Positions 1-9,135 are shown, numbered from the stretch's first letter. The stretch is DNA of 64,000 bases from Ottelia alismoides (GCA_037367405.1 JAZKJV010000599.1:857144-921143); one strand, 5' to 3'. Numbers and translations are program-made. Notes: generated by a model not told the origin, from the sequence alone.

Positions 1-90
1 TCACCAAAGAGGCTGGTGGAGGATGTTGATGATCAGCAACGTTCACTAGATGAAGAACTCGATAGAAAATCTCTATTTCCCGGACTATAG
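1..90 (+). CDS. possible 3' end of a gene entering from the left (partial)
   Basis: Frame 1 is open from the first base to a TAG at 88-90, giving 29 residues that start SPKRLVEDVDDQQ and end RKSLFPGL. The stretch is charged and hydrophilic with ordinary codon use, unlike the low-complexity frames nearby, so it reads like a real C-terminus. I do not recognise the protein. No domain can be named from so short a piece, and chance openness over 87 bases is quite possible. The sequence to the left of the window would decide. Confidence 0.3.
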   Translation, partial: SPKRLVEDVDDQQRSLDEELDRKSLFPGL

Positions 91-437
91 CAGACCTTGC
101 AGTTGTGGTTCCAACCACATGGTGCGAACCGGGGGCTAAATGAGGGCTTTTAAACGGAGCTTCATAGGTCACGGGAACTTGGGAAAGCAGAGTTTTGTGG
201 TCTTATTACTGTTTAGGTGGTATGGGGCTGTTACTTGGGGCGATTCCAACGACGGGGATCAGCATTTTATCCATATGATTGTTGTGTGACTGTTTGTTTT
301 AGGGGATTATGTAGAAAGGGTTATTTGACGTGCCAATAGTCACCAGGAGTATTGGGATCTGTAAGCTTTTTCATTTTCCCCTTTTTGACAAGTTTGGCGT
401 GCGTGTTCCCCTTTCCCTTGATTAAAAAAATCACGCC
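91..437. other. non-coding, possible 3' UTR and downstream sequence
   Basis: No open frame or transposon signature is visible. If 1-90 is a true terminal exon, this would be its 3' untranslated region and flank. Confidence 0.3.
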
Positions 438-443
438 TGTAAG

Positions 444-566
444 TTACACCACAACCCCTTTAATCTTTGCCAAATCTTACACCACAACATATGGATAGAA
501 TCATAGAAGCATGTGTTAAATAGGCAAAATTATGTAATTATAAAGATTGCAAGGGTTGTGATGTAA
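444..566. repeat. short inverted repeat, MITE-like
   Basis: Bases 444-468 and the reverse complement of 542-566 match at 21 of 25 positions; the shared core is CACAACCC. The arms enclose about 73 bases, the geometry of a small MITE or decayed hairpin. No clear target duplication is seen. Confidence 0.45.
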
Positions 567-599
567 TTGGATAAGATTTTAGGGGTCAATTTGTAATAA

Positions 600-1300
600 T
601 TCTTTGAAAGATATTAAAAGTCCTCGATGCATGTTCAATTTTCCTTTTTCACCTTTTTTTTTGTTAAGTCTTAATGTCATGATAATATAATGTAATAGGA
701 ATGGATAAGAAAAATGGTATTATCCTAATCCACATTGTTGATTAACGTTAATTACGGTTGTAGAAGGTGATCATGATACACTCATCAATTCACAGCACTA
801 TTTTTTCATGCATATTATATTAATTTAGAGTGCTACCGCTTTAAAGTTTAAACAACAATAAAGCAATACCATCGTAATAAATGTTTTCCAATGGATGTGA
901 AAAAAGGTAGGAAAGGCGCACAAACTGGTGCTAATGTAGATTTCAATGGAGAGGAAAATTGATACAGGACGAGAGACGTGAGAGGGAGCCAACATAAAAA
1001 AGCGAGTGGGAGGGGATGGAGGGAGAGAGAGTTTCGTAAATATAGAATGCAGAGAGTGAGAGTGAGGTTTGGGGATTGAAACATAAAAAAGAGGCGGAAA
1101 TGGAAAGAGGGAGGGAGAAGAGGGGAGGGAGAAGTTGCCACATGTCTAAAGCTGGGAAGAGGAGCCCAGCTTTGGTATGGAAGTACAGAAATCATGCTTG
1201 TGACTACTATACCTCCTGTGTGGTTTCAAGTTATTGCTTGTGCAAGGGCTGCCTCGTTGAATAGCAGCAAACCCACCGTCGAGTATATTATATAGGGAAT
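600..1300. other. AT-rich spacer with a purine-rich tract
   Basis: Nothing codable is supported. Bases about 1003-1135 are purine-rich (GAGAG and GGGAG runs), which makes long but low-complexity open frames on both strands that should not be read as genes. Confidence 0.5.
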
Positions 1301-1599
1301 TTATTCAGAGAAATTGTGCTCATTTGGGTTTTTTTGAGCACCTAATTGTAACCGTCCATCTACAGGATTCAATTGCAAAATAATAGGAACTAATTTCGTA
1401 TGGAAACAAAACAAAATCGGAAATTAAAACTTTTCTAATAATAGCGTTACGTTTTTAGAAAGTGCAATGCACACGTATATGATTGCTAAAACTATCGATT
1501 CATTCCAACGCAAGGCACTTTTTTCGTTTCAACGCAAGAAGAGAGGTATGTGATTCGTTTCATTATTTGATCGCTTATTTCTATCATAATTTCGATGTT

Positions 1600-3060
1600 T
1601 TAATGATATTTTTGTTCTATTTCATCGTTTCATGATTTCATGATTTGATCGCTTATGAAATTTCATATTTTTTTTATCGTAAGCAATATTTTTTCAAGAA
1701 GTATGATTGAAATATGAGAAAGTGGTGTTCATAATATTAGTTTTTATTCATTTTAATACATGATCTGTAGTAATAGTTGATTTTTTATCGAATGCATTTT
1801 TATTTTAAAAAGTTACAGTAAACACAGTTTGTTATTTTTCATGCGTTACTTTGAAAAATATATCGAGTTACTGATGTATTTACTTAATTTACTTATAAGA
1901 TATTTTATGTTACTATTGCTAACATAATTGTTACTTTTAATACGTTACTTTGAAGATATGCTGAGTTACTGATGTATTTACTTAATTTACTTATGAGATA
2001 TTTTATGTTACTAATGCTTACAGAATCGTTATTTTTCGTGTGTTACTTTGAAGATATACCGAGTTATTGCTTTTATACTCGTTATTACTGATGAAAATCT
2101 TACAAATTACCTGAGTAATTTAAATAATTACTTGTCATTTGCTATTAGTTACTGATATATAAGTAAAAGTTATTGATTCTTTTCATATAACAAACGTTAC
2201 TAACAATGCATCACGAGTTACTTGTCATTGAATGATTCTTACTGAAGCGAGTATATTGCTGAGTTACTTTTCTTTATATATTTCTTACTATTCACGGATA
2301 TAAAATAGTACTGAAGCAAGTATCTTCCTAAAACGTTATTTGAAATTTGTAAGTAATATGTATTCTTTTCAAATTTCTTGATATTTTATTTTTTTAAATG
2401 GTCAATTAACTTATTGTTTCTTGCATAACAATGCAACAATTTGGTGTTTTGAAGAAGCTGTTGTTATGTCGAGAAGCGAGATCAAAACAACATCTAAATG
2501 GACTATAAGACAACAGTTGAAATTTGGATGTTCACCAAATAACAATAATTAAGTAATATATGTGTGACTTTCAGTAACATTTGACGTATTAGAAGTAATT
2601 AAATAGGCTACATAAGTAAAGAAGGTGTGATTCGATAGTAATTCAAAATAAAGAATAAAACAAGATATATAGAAGCATCAGTAACATGTAATAAATTGTA
2701 GGTAAAAGAAGGTAATGGAATAAGTAAGTCGGAATAAGTATAAAAAACCACGTGACCAGTATCATATATACAATAGTCAAGTAAATAGTTGTTGCAAGAT
2801 CGGTAATATCTAAACAACGGTTAGTAATTTACATTCATTTTATTATATGGTACATATTTCAGTAATATAAATACACTGGTCAAGTAAGTGCTTGTTGTGA
2901 AGTCAGTAAAACCATAACAAATGGTCAGTAATTTTCATATATGTTATTACTTTGAATAGAATTTAGTAATTCAGAGACAGTACTCAAGTAATATATATAC
3001 AGTCTCAAGTAAATTTGTGTATGGACATTAGTAACCGACGTAATCAATAATTATAATCAG
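1600..3060. repeat. AT-rich region with inverted motif polarity (fold-back-like)
   Basis: From about 1600 to 2330 the plus strand is studded with GTTACT and TTACTT words. From about 2540 to 3060 it is studded with the complementary AGTAA and CAGTAAT words instead. The switch falls in a motif-poor stretch near 2400-2540. This is what a very old long inverted repeat, or oppositely oriented arrays of one short repeat, would leave. The termini are not defined. Confidence 0.4.
1845..2072. repeat. 98-99-bp tandem repeat, about 2.3 copies
   Basis: Copies begin at 1845, 1944 and 2042, each with GTTACTTTGAA. The first two share a nearly identical block, GAGTTACTGATGTATTTAC, and the following TTAATTTACTTA. 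The third copy is cut short. Confidence 0.7.
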
Positions 3061-3083
3061 TATTATCTTTTCTAATCTATACG

Positions 3084-3099
3084 TGGAATGATCATTCCA
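3084..3099. repeat. perfect 16-bp palindrome
   Basis: TGGAATGATCATTCCA is self-complementary. It lies at the right side of the fold-back-like region and may be part of a terminal structure. Confidence 0.6.
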
Positions 3100-3339
3100 T
3101 AAATAGATTGTATGCCGGCAATAATTTAAATGTGTGTTTTTTTATCTTACTAAAACTGACCACCTTTTTTTAAGGAAATGATTTAACTCGAATTCCTATT
3201 ATGTTAATAATGCAAAAGCACATTGCTATTGCCAAAACCGTCCCCTTCCAAATAGAACCAACACATGCACGTGGGGAGCCCCCGTTTGGTGCTCACCACA
3301 ACCCAAATGGGCACATGGCTCTCTGGATAAGTCCTCTAT

Positions 3340-3345
<6 letters not shown>

Positions 3346-3374
<29 letters not shown>
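3346..3374. repeat. (GT)n microsatellite
   Basis: An uninterrupted GT run of about 14 units, directly followed by the first fold-back copy. Confidence 0.95.
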
Positions 3375-3378
3375 TCTC

Positions 3379-3615
3379 CTACGTCCTCCGTCCACAACAT
3401 GTCGATTACAGCAATTCTAAGGCCGTTAAAATAATGTGTTCTAAATGGAGGACGTAGGGGTCTCTGTTTCTGATGAAATTGGAATGACATATAGGAGGAA
3501 TATATAGATGAATATACATGGTGGTATTTTTCGGAAAAGTAAAAAAATGTGGGAGTTATAGATCCGGGTGCATGTAGAATTACATACACCTGGGTGCATA
3601 CTCCCTATCCTCATA
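3379..3615. mobile_element. diverged partial copy of the TA-flanked fold-back MITE
   Basis: The arm at about 3448-3550 shares the words GTCTCTGTTTCTGA and ATATATAGATGAATATACATGG with the longer units at 4668-5816. Only a stub of the opposite arm is present: CCTACGTCCTCC at 3382 pairs with GGAGGACGTAGG at 3448. A TA run follows. Confidence 0.55.
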
Positions 3616-3628
3616 ATATATATATATA
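3616..3628. repeat. (TA)n microsatellite
   Basis: A short TA run separating two fold-back elements. Confidence 0.85.
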
Positions 3629-4608
3629 GGGGGCCTTTCAAATGAGACATGGTCCTTCCATTTCTAAGGAAGGCCAAACAATCTGACCATTAGATCCACT
3701 TTCAACGGATGTGATTAAAACCACCCTATTATACAAAACCGGATTTGCAATAACCGTCGATTCCTAAATTTATGGGAGGTCTAATAAGGACATTTCGCAA
3801 ATAAAAATATGACACAATGAGTTAAGAATGTGGGATTTGGTATACAAAAGAAGATACATATTCTACAAAAATAAATTTTAAAATACAAAAGCGAGACATG
3901 ATTCTGAGATGTTAGGAAGATATTGTACAAAATAAATACTTTCGTACAAAACTGTTGCTATTTTTAAGGAAGGTATTTAACTATTAGTTCCTAAATTTAT
4001 GGGATGTCTAATATTGACATTTTGTCAAAAAGGTAATTTAGTTAGAGAGGGTAGAAAAGATACTTGAAATGGGTGGATTTGGTGTATAATTAGACGTATG
4101 TATTATATAAAATAATATTTTAATATACAATTGTAGTAGTAGATGCTATACATTATTATTATGAAATACAAAAGAAATTGTCCTTCTACTAAGCAACTGC
4201 TGTTTTTAAAATATTGATATGATACTATACATTAATATTATGTATCGTCACCAGGAATGAAATATTGATATTATGTATCAATACATTAATATTAAAATAT
4301 TTTAAGATACAAATGTAGTACGTAGATGCTATACATTAATATTATGTATCGTCATCTGGAATGAAATATTGATATGATGGACTCGTAATAGTTAATTTCG
4401 GAAATTATATTGTGCATAATATCCGTAGATCTGTTGCCTATGAAAAAATTAATTCTATTTTTAGATGGTGTGACACTCATAAGATAAGTGGTTTTGAATT
4501 ATAAGGTGGTTTTCTTTTCAACCGTGGATGGAAAGATTGTAAGATCCAACGGACAATATAATTGGCCTTCTTTAAGGACGGAAGGACCATGTCCCATTTG
4601 AAAGATAT

Positions 4609-4610
<2 letters not shown>
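3629..4610. mobile_element. fold-back element about 980 bp long, flanked by TA microsatellites
   Basis: The left arm (3629-3750) and the reverse complement of the right arm (4490-4610) share CTTTCAAATG, ACATGGTCCTTCC, AAGGCC and AAAACCACC in the same order. The inverted repeat is therefore about 120 bp with indels. TA runs lie immediately outside both ends. No coding frame is seen, so it is non-autonomous. This resembles the microsatellite-targeting MITE class known from rice as Micron, but sequence relatedness was not tested. Confidence 0.65.
4216..4378. repeat. internal duplication within the 980-bp fold-back element
   Basis: CTATACATTAATATTATGTA, followed by TCGTCA and GGAATGAAATATTGATAT, occurs twice about 100 bases apart. 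Confidence 0.7.

Positions 4611-4667
<57 letters not shown>
4611..4667. repeat. (TA)n microsatellite, 57 bp
   Basis: A pure TA run shared as the border of the 980-bp element and of the next fold-back unit. Confidence 0.95.
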
Positions 4668-4669
<2 letters not shown>

Positions 4670-5063
4670 GTCATATGTGGCTGCCCCCGCCTTATTTGGG
4701 CAAAATTTTTTATTTTTTTTGAAAAACAACACCATTTACATTCATCCCTATATCCCTCATATATACCATTCGAATTTCGTCAGAAACAGAGACTCCTACG
4801 GCCTCCATCCGGACAGTAATTTTTTAACGGTAACAGGATTTTTTTAAATCGATACCATCGAGATGGAGGCCGTAGGAGTCTCTGTTTCTGACGAAATTCG
4901 AATGGCATGTAGGAGGGATATATAGATGAATATACATGGTTTTATTTTTCAAAAAAAAAATAAAAAAACGCCGAAAAATGGGGCGGGGGCAGCCATGTTG
5001 GCTGCCCCTACGGTGTGTCTAACATTCCAAATAGGTGACCTAACGGGCAGCCCCATTTTCTCC
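4668..5063 (-). mobile_element. TA-flanked fold-back MITE, unit 1 (inverted relative to units 2 and 3)
   Basis: Two arms of about 140-150 bp are inverted copies of each other (GGAGGCCGTAGGAGTCTCTG at 4864 against its complement ending near 4806). They surround a 50-base centre with a TTTTTTAACGGTAACAGG core. The left end starts GGGTCATATGTGGCTGCCCC directly after the TA run. The right part carries GGCGGGGGCAGCCATG. There is no coding capacity. Read in reverse complement, the unit is collinear with units 2 and 3. Confidence 0.75.
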
Positions 5064-5072
5064 ATATATATA
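5064..5072. repeat. short TA run at the junction of units 1 and 2
   Basis: The palindrome CCATATATATATGG (5062-5075) sits exactly where the two oppositely oriented units meet. Confidence 0.8.
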
Positions 5073-5410
5073 TGGAAAAAATGGGGCTGCCCCCGTCCCA
5101 TTTTTCGGCGTTTTTTTTAGTTTTTTTTGAAAAATAAAATCATGTATATTCATCCATATATCTCTCCTACATGCCATTCGAATTTTGTCAGAAACAGACT
5201 CCTACGGCCTCCATCTTGATGATATCGATTTAAAAAAATCCTGTTACCGTTAAAAAATTACTGTCCGGATGGAGGCCGTAGGAGTCTCTGTTTCTGACGA
5301 AATTCGAATGGTATATAGGAGGGATATAGGGATGAATGTAAATGGTGTTATTTTTCAAAAAAAAATAAAAAATTTTGCCCAAATAAGGCGGGGGCAGCCA
5401 CATATAACCC
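5073..5410 (+). mobile_element. TA-flanked fold-back MITE, unit 2
   Basis: The architecture is that of unit 1 in opposite orientation: left arm with CCCATTTTTCGGCG and CAGACTCCTACGGCCTCC, central AAAATCCTGTTACCG, right arm with GGAGGCCGTAGGAGTCTCTG, ending GGGGCAGCCACATAT just before the next TA run. About 340 bp, non-coding. Confidence 0.75.
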
Positions 5411-5452
5411 TATATATATATATATGTATATATATATATGTATATATATATA
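5411..5452. repeat. (TA)n microsatellite with TG interruptions
   Basis: The TA run between units 2 and 3, interrupted twice by TATG. Confidence 0.9.
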
Positions 5453-5815
5453 GGAAAAAATGGGGCTGCCCCCTGGGGGCAGCCAACATGGCTGCTCCCG
5501 CCCCATTTTTCGGCGTTTTTTTTTATTTTTTTTTGAAAAATAAAACCATATATATTCATCCATATATCCCTCTTACATGCCATTCGAATTTCGTCAGAAA
5601 CAGAGACTCCTACGGCCTCCATCTCGATGGTATCGATTTAAAAAAATCATGTTACCGTTAAAAAATTACTGTCCGGATGGAGGCCGTAGGAGTCTCTGTT
5701 TCTGACGAAATTCGAATGGTATATAGGAGGGATATAGGGATGAATGTAAATGGTGTTATTTTTCAAAAAAAAATAAAAAATTTGCCCAAATAAGACGGGG
5801 GCAGCCACATATGAC

Positions 5816-5816
<1 letters not shown>
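5453..5816 (+). mobile_element. TA-flanked fold-back MITE, unit 3
   Basis: A third collinear copy (inner core ATCATGTTACCG near 5647). Its right arm (5677-5816) is almost the exact reverse complement of the start of unit 1, so the whole 4668-5816 block can fold into a large multi-arm hairpin. Confidence 0.75.

Positions 5817-5849
<33 letters not shown>
5817..5849. repeat. (TA)n microsatellite
   Basis: The right border of the fold-back cluster. Confidence 0.95.
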
Positions 5850-5851
<2 letters not shown>

Positions 5852-5911
5852 CTTTGCATATTTAAAAATCCCGTTCCTTCTATGTTAATCTTCTCAGCAA
5901 ATGTTGTATGA

Positions 5912-6106
5912 GTGACGAGACTCAACTTTATGATTCAGATGATGGGCCAAGTTAATCGTGAGAGGCTGGCAGAATATCTCGGGGAGCTGCAACGCAAGGA
6001 GGACACAAATGACCGGTATGTAGCAGCTCTTGCAGGTAAAACACTGACACGGAAACCTTACGTCAGGATACAGCAGGTTCCTATGCAGGCGGACACAGAA
6101 AAATGA
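5912..6106 (+). pseudogene. exon-like fragment, unrecognised protein
   Basis: This frame is open from just after a TGA at 5909 to TGA at 6104-6106 and encodes a well-mixed sequence containing MMGQVNRERLAEYLGELQR and PYVRIQQVPMQ. Composition and codon use look genuine, unlike the surrounding AT-rich DNA. There is no ATG near the open end, but possible splice acceptors (TTCTCAG at 5891-5897 and GATTCAG at about 5932-5938) suggest a terminal exon cut off from the rest of its gene by the MITE cluster. I do not recognise the family. It could equally be a captured fragment. Confidence 0.35.
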
Positions 6107-6398
6107 GAAGCAATCTCCAAGTGAAAAGTAATGAGAATCGATCGACGCATGAATAGGAATTTGCGAGAAGCAAACTCCAAAAGTAATGAGAACCTTTCGA
6201 TGCATAAGAATTTGTCTGGTTGGGCTTTAAATTGTTTCTTGGATATCATCGTACGTGTGTTCAAGCTTTCCTTGTTGAAACTTGGAAGGCATTCAGAGCA
6301 CTTTTAGCTACTCTCTTGTCAGGAATATCAATCATGTATGGCATGGTGCTTCTTTAGTTGCCATAGAGCAACTTGCATTTGAATAGCCGCATTGTTAA
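6107..6398 (+). other. 3'-UTR-like sequence with a local tandem duplication
   Basis: GAGAAGCAA-CTCCAA and AGTAATGAGAA recur at 6107-6134 and 6166-6193, a roughly 59-bp imperfect tandem duplication just downstream of the exon-like fragment. Nothing else is recognisable. Confidence 0.45.
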
Positions 6399-6407
6399 AA
6401 AAATGTT
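6399..6407. repeat. left 9-bp target-site duplication of the Pack-MULE
   Basis: AAAAATGTT, repeated exactly at 8169-8177. Confidence 0.9.
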
Positions 6408-6490
6408 GGGATAATTACTCCAAAAACCCTGAGTAATTTGGCAATAACAATCATAACCCTGTATACTCGCGAATTACACGGGAAATCCTG
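6408..6490 (+). repeat. left terminal inverted repeat of the Pack-MULE
   Basis: Matches the reverse complement of 8086-8168. ATAACCCTG occurs within it and again just inside near 6516, hinting at subterminal motif repeats. Confidence 0.85.
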
Positions 6491-6599
6491 AGTAATGCTT
6501 AACTCTTACATGACATAACCCTGTGTTATGTTCCGTTTGAGAGGACCGTTATATTTGACGGTTTTAGTTAAAAAAGACAACAAACCCCCTGATGTTCAA

Positions 6600-7047
6600 T
6601 GTTATTTGCGATAATATGCCACCGATGTCCATGTCCTTGCCCGCGCCCATCTGATCCTCCCCTGCTCGAACAACCATCCCGACTGGTGAACTCCTCTCCT
6701 CGACCTCCTCATCGCCCATCTTCTCCTCGCATCTTCTTTCACCTAATCGTCATCTCATCCCTTTTCCCTCCCAATCTTTGTTCATCATCATCATCATCAT
6801 CATCTTCGTTTTTAGTATTTTCCCTCCACATCCATCTTTTCGCTCCCGCCACATCTACCTTTTTTTCCCACATCCCATCCCAAATTCTTCCCTCCACTCC
6901 AATTGGCTTCCCTGTTCACCCCCACACTTATTGCCCTTCCACTTCAGTACCCACCTCCAGATCTCCCTCTCCCCATCATCTCCTGTTGGGTTTCTTCCTA
7001 GGGAAGCAGAAAGTTGCCATCTTTGCGTCTGCGGATCTGGCGAAAGT
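6600..7047 (+). promoter_or_regulatory. captured CT-rich leader upstream of the GATA gene
   Basis: A pyrimidine-rich stretch (TCCTCC, CTCCTC, a TCATCATCATC microsatellite near 6782) ends at the candidate ATG at 7048. Its composition is typical of a plant 5' UTR and unlike the element's AT-rich ends, so it was probably captured together with the gene. The frames across it are low-complexity and not convincing proteins. Confidence 0.45.
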
Positions 7048-7637
7048 ATGGATCGGAGTGATGAAGTGGTAAGTTTATTGGGAAGTATTAGATTGTGGGG
7101 TTCTTTTCTGTTCCTTGGATCTTTGATCGTGATCGGTGTGATCTTGTGTTGCAAAGCTCCGGATCTGCATATCCAAATAGGGATAGAGCTGAGTTGAACT
7201 GCACGATTTGCCGGACCACCAAGACCCCCCTTTGGAGAGGAGGTCCGTCTGGACCAAAGGTGCTTAATTTCTTGCCTCGGATCACTACCCGTCTTGTTAT
7301 TTTAAGTTGGTATTTCTTAGTTTCTTTGATCTCTTGCCTTTTGATTTACCCATTTCTCTGGGATGATTTGCAGTCTCTTTGCTATGCATGCAGCATAAGG
7401 TACAGGAAGGAGAGGAGGGATTTCTTAGGATTGAATGATGGTGCGGAGAAGATCAAGAAGTAGACGAAGAAGAAGCTGCGAAACGACGGCAAGATGGACA
7501 TGCTCGGATTGCTCGGCTTTGATGTTGGCGTTTTGCTAAAGCAGAGATTTATGCTCTGGTTGAAGCGGCGGCATCTCGGGGAGGAGGAGGAGGAGGAGGA
7601 GGAGGCTGCTGTTCTACTTATGGCCTTGTCATCTGGG
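7048..7637 (+). pseudogene. GATA-type zinc-finger transcription factor, captured copy with one in-frame stop
   Basis: The protein reads CTICRTTKTPLWRGGPSGPK up to 7259, then after an intron (7260-7373, GT...TTTGCAG) SLCYACSIRYRKERR. That completes a C-X2-C-X18-C-X2-C plant GATA finger split by a phase-0 intron. A TAG at 7461-7463 follows EKIKK. The same frame then continues through a basic stretch and a C-terminal region ending in a run of glutamates and AAVLLMALSSG (to about 7637), the conserved tail of small plant class B GATA factors. A candidate start is ATGGATCGGAGTGATGAAGTG (7048-7068) before a GTAAGT donor; its junction to the finger exon is unresolved because the best acceptor (TTGCAAAG near 7157) does not keep frame. 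GATA factors bind WGATAR sites in the nucleus. The glutamate run is longer than the usual few residues. Likely inactive, or able to yield only the finger half. Confidence 0.85.
7260..7373 (+). other. intron inside the GATA zinc finger
   Basis: It begins GTGCTTAATT, ends GATTTGCAG, and joins GPK to SLC without changing frame. The retained intron shows the capture was at DNA level. Confidence 0.8.
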
Positions 7638-7980
7638 CCCCGCAGCTCGAAGCTCCCTCCTCCGCGGTTCCCCTGCTCGAAGCCCGCACCCAGCTCCTCG
7701 CCCACCCCGGTGCCCAGCTCGTCGTTGCCCCCTCCCCCCTTGCGGGCCCCCTGCTCAAAGCCGGCTGCTTCTCTTCCCCTGGTCGAATCACCCCAGCATT
7801 AGCGCCGAGCTTTGCCTCCCACTGATTCGAGTTTCTGCCGTGCTCGACGCCCACAACTAAAAGAGCCCGGAGGAGATGGCCGGTCGGCAGCGGGGACGGA
7901 GAGGAGGTTGAGGTGGACGGAGGGTGAGGAGGTCGGAGGAAGGTAGATGGAGGTTGAAGGGAGAGGGATTTTTTTGTTTA
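7638..7980 (+). other. chimeric GC-rich tail after the GATA homology
   Basis: The frame runs on to TAG at 7800-7802 with proline/serine-rich sequence containing CSKPA twice, unlike any GATA C-terminus. CCCCTGCTCGAA also occurs near 6660, before the gene, so this may be a second captured fragment or duplicated leader. Bases 7870-7960 are G-rich (GGAGG repeats). Confidence 0.4.
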
Positions 7981-8085
7981 TTTGCTAGCCGTTGGATTGA
8001 GGATGAGTTAGATGAACTCATTCATATGGTTGAGTTAATACATTAAACTAACGGAGGGTTATGAGTGTGAGACGGAGTGACTATC

Positions 8086-8168
8086 CAGGTTTTCCCATGT
8101 AATTCGCGATTATACAGGGTTATGATTGTTATTGTCAAATTACTCAGGGTTATGGGTGTAATTATCCC
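8086..8168 (-). repeat. right terminal inverted repeat of the Pack-MULE
   Basis: Reverse complement of the left repeat, with a few mismatches concentrated at the inner end. Confidence 0.85.
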
Positions 8169-8177
8169 AAAAATGTT
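8169..8177. repeat. right 9-bp target-site duplication of the Pack-MULE
   Basis: AAAAATGTT, identical to 6399-6407. Confidence 0.9.
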
Positions 8178-8990
8178 GACACAAGTCATCAGACATGTGG
8201 ATCCGATTGGCCTTTGAGACTTCTCATAATCAGATGGGCTGCTTATTCTTCTTGGGTGTTTCGTGATTTGTCCATCTTCGTAATGAACGTTATCTAAATA
8301 AGCAATTTGATCGGTGTTATGAACGTTAGATCGACGGCTACCTGAGAGGTTGACTCCGGAGTTTTATACATGTCCTTGAGGGCGCTCCTTTATTATTGTA
8401 CTCCAATAAAAATTTCAAGAATACAAAAAGAGTGCCTGGTGTGAATGGTTGAGATGTAAGCGTGTTGTCTTACTATTGTAAATCCTTGTGTAGTATGTTT
8501 GTGCATAATGTCTGATGTAACCGTATCTCTGCTTGTGTATTGTTGGATCAAGCCATCTAGCCTAATCTTAGTGGCATGCATGGTAAATCAGTTTTAAATG
8601 AATTGTTGAATCAATCCATCTAGCCTAATCCTAGCGGCATGCATGGTAAATTAGTTTCCAAATGAATGGATGAATACACAATCCATTTTCCTCTAAAATG
8701 ATCATTGATGTTGCTTGTCTCCTAATAACGCGATAGAGGCGTTATCTGAACACCCATCTGACGGTGGGTGCATGCAAGCATAAGCAAATTTGTCCAAGTG
8801 AGGTGTAGTCTGTCTTCAACGTGCACCCCATGATTGTTTGACTGTCTTCAGGAGCATCTGACTCATTCATTGAAAACATTCTTAGGTTTGGCCTTCGTTG
8901 GGCAGAGTATTCCACACTACAACACCTATCTTTTAACTCCGTTAAGGAACACAAATTAGATTTGAACCACCGATGCATCTTTTTACTAAG
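8178..8990. other. unassigned spacer
   Basis: This continues the sequence interrupted by the Pack-MULE at 6407. No convincing frame or element end is seen apart from the tandem duplication at 8539-8665. Confidence 0.4.
8539..8665. repeat. 63-64-bp tandem duplication, two copies
   Basis: CCATCTAGCCTAATC and GGCATGCATGGTAAAT recur in order with a few substitutions. Confidence 0.8.
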
Positions 8991-8995
8991 ATATG

Positions 8996-9135
8996 TCTCG
9001 GCCTTCACCTTTGCTACTTCCACCACTTCACCTCACTACCTTCGCTGCCTTCACCTTCACCACTTTCGCCTTGCCTCACCATCTTCACCTTCACTACCTT
9101 TACTCCCTTCACCTTCACCATCACCATCTTCACTG
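8996..9135. repeat. imperfect CTTCACC-type tandem tract
   Basis: Many CTTCAC, TTCACC and CACCAT units on the plus strand. All three frames look open because of this low complexity. Confidence 0.7.

Larger units (their letters stand above)
6408..8168. mobile_element. Mutator-like element carrying a captured gene (Pack-MULE), 1761 bp
   Basis: The element begins GGGATAATTAC and ends GTAATTATCCC, with terminal inverted repeats of about 83 bp (6408-6490 and 8086-8168). These match closely over AACCCTGAGTAATTTG, CAATAACAATCATAACCCTG and CGCGAATTACA. A perfect 9-bp duplication flanks it. Long repeats plus 9-bp duplications are the standard mark of Mutator-like elements. No transposase frame is present. 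The interior is instead GC-richer and holds a GATA zinc-finger gene with introns plus a proline/serine-coding tail, so the element moved, or moves, only with transposase supplied elsewhere. A single intact duplication and well-matched repeats suggest a fairly recent insertion. Confidence 0.9.

Noticed and set aside
848..1264. Overlapping open frames on both strands (up to 115 codons)
   Set aside because: They come from the purine-rich tract; Ser/Leu/Pro-rich translations without motifs.
4477..5925. Open frames with runs of Ile-Tyr in the fold-back cluster
   Set aside because: They are translations of TA microsatellites and MITE arms.
6599..7197. 157- and 139-codon plus-strand frames before the GATA finger
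   Set aside because: Low-complexity Ser/Pro/His frames over a CT-rich leader; the GATA exons use a different frame.
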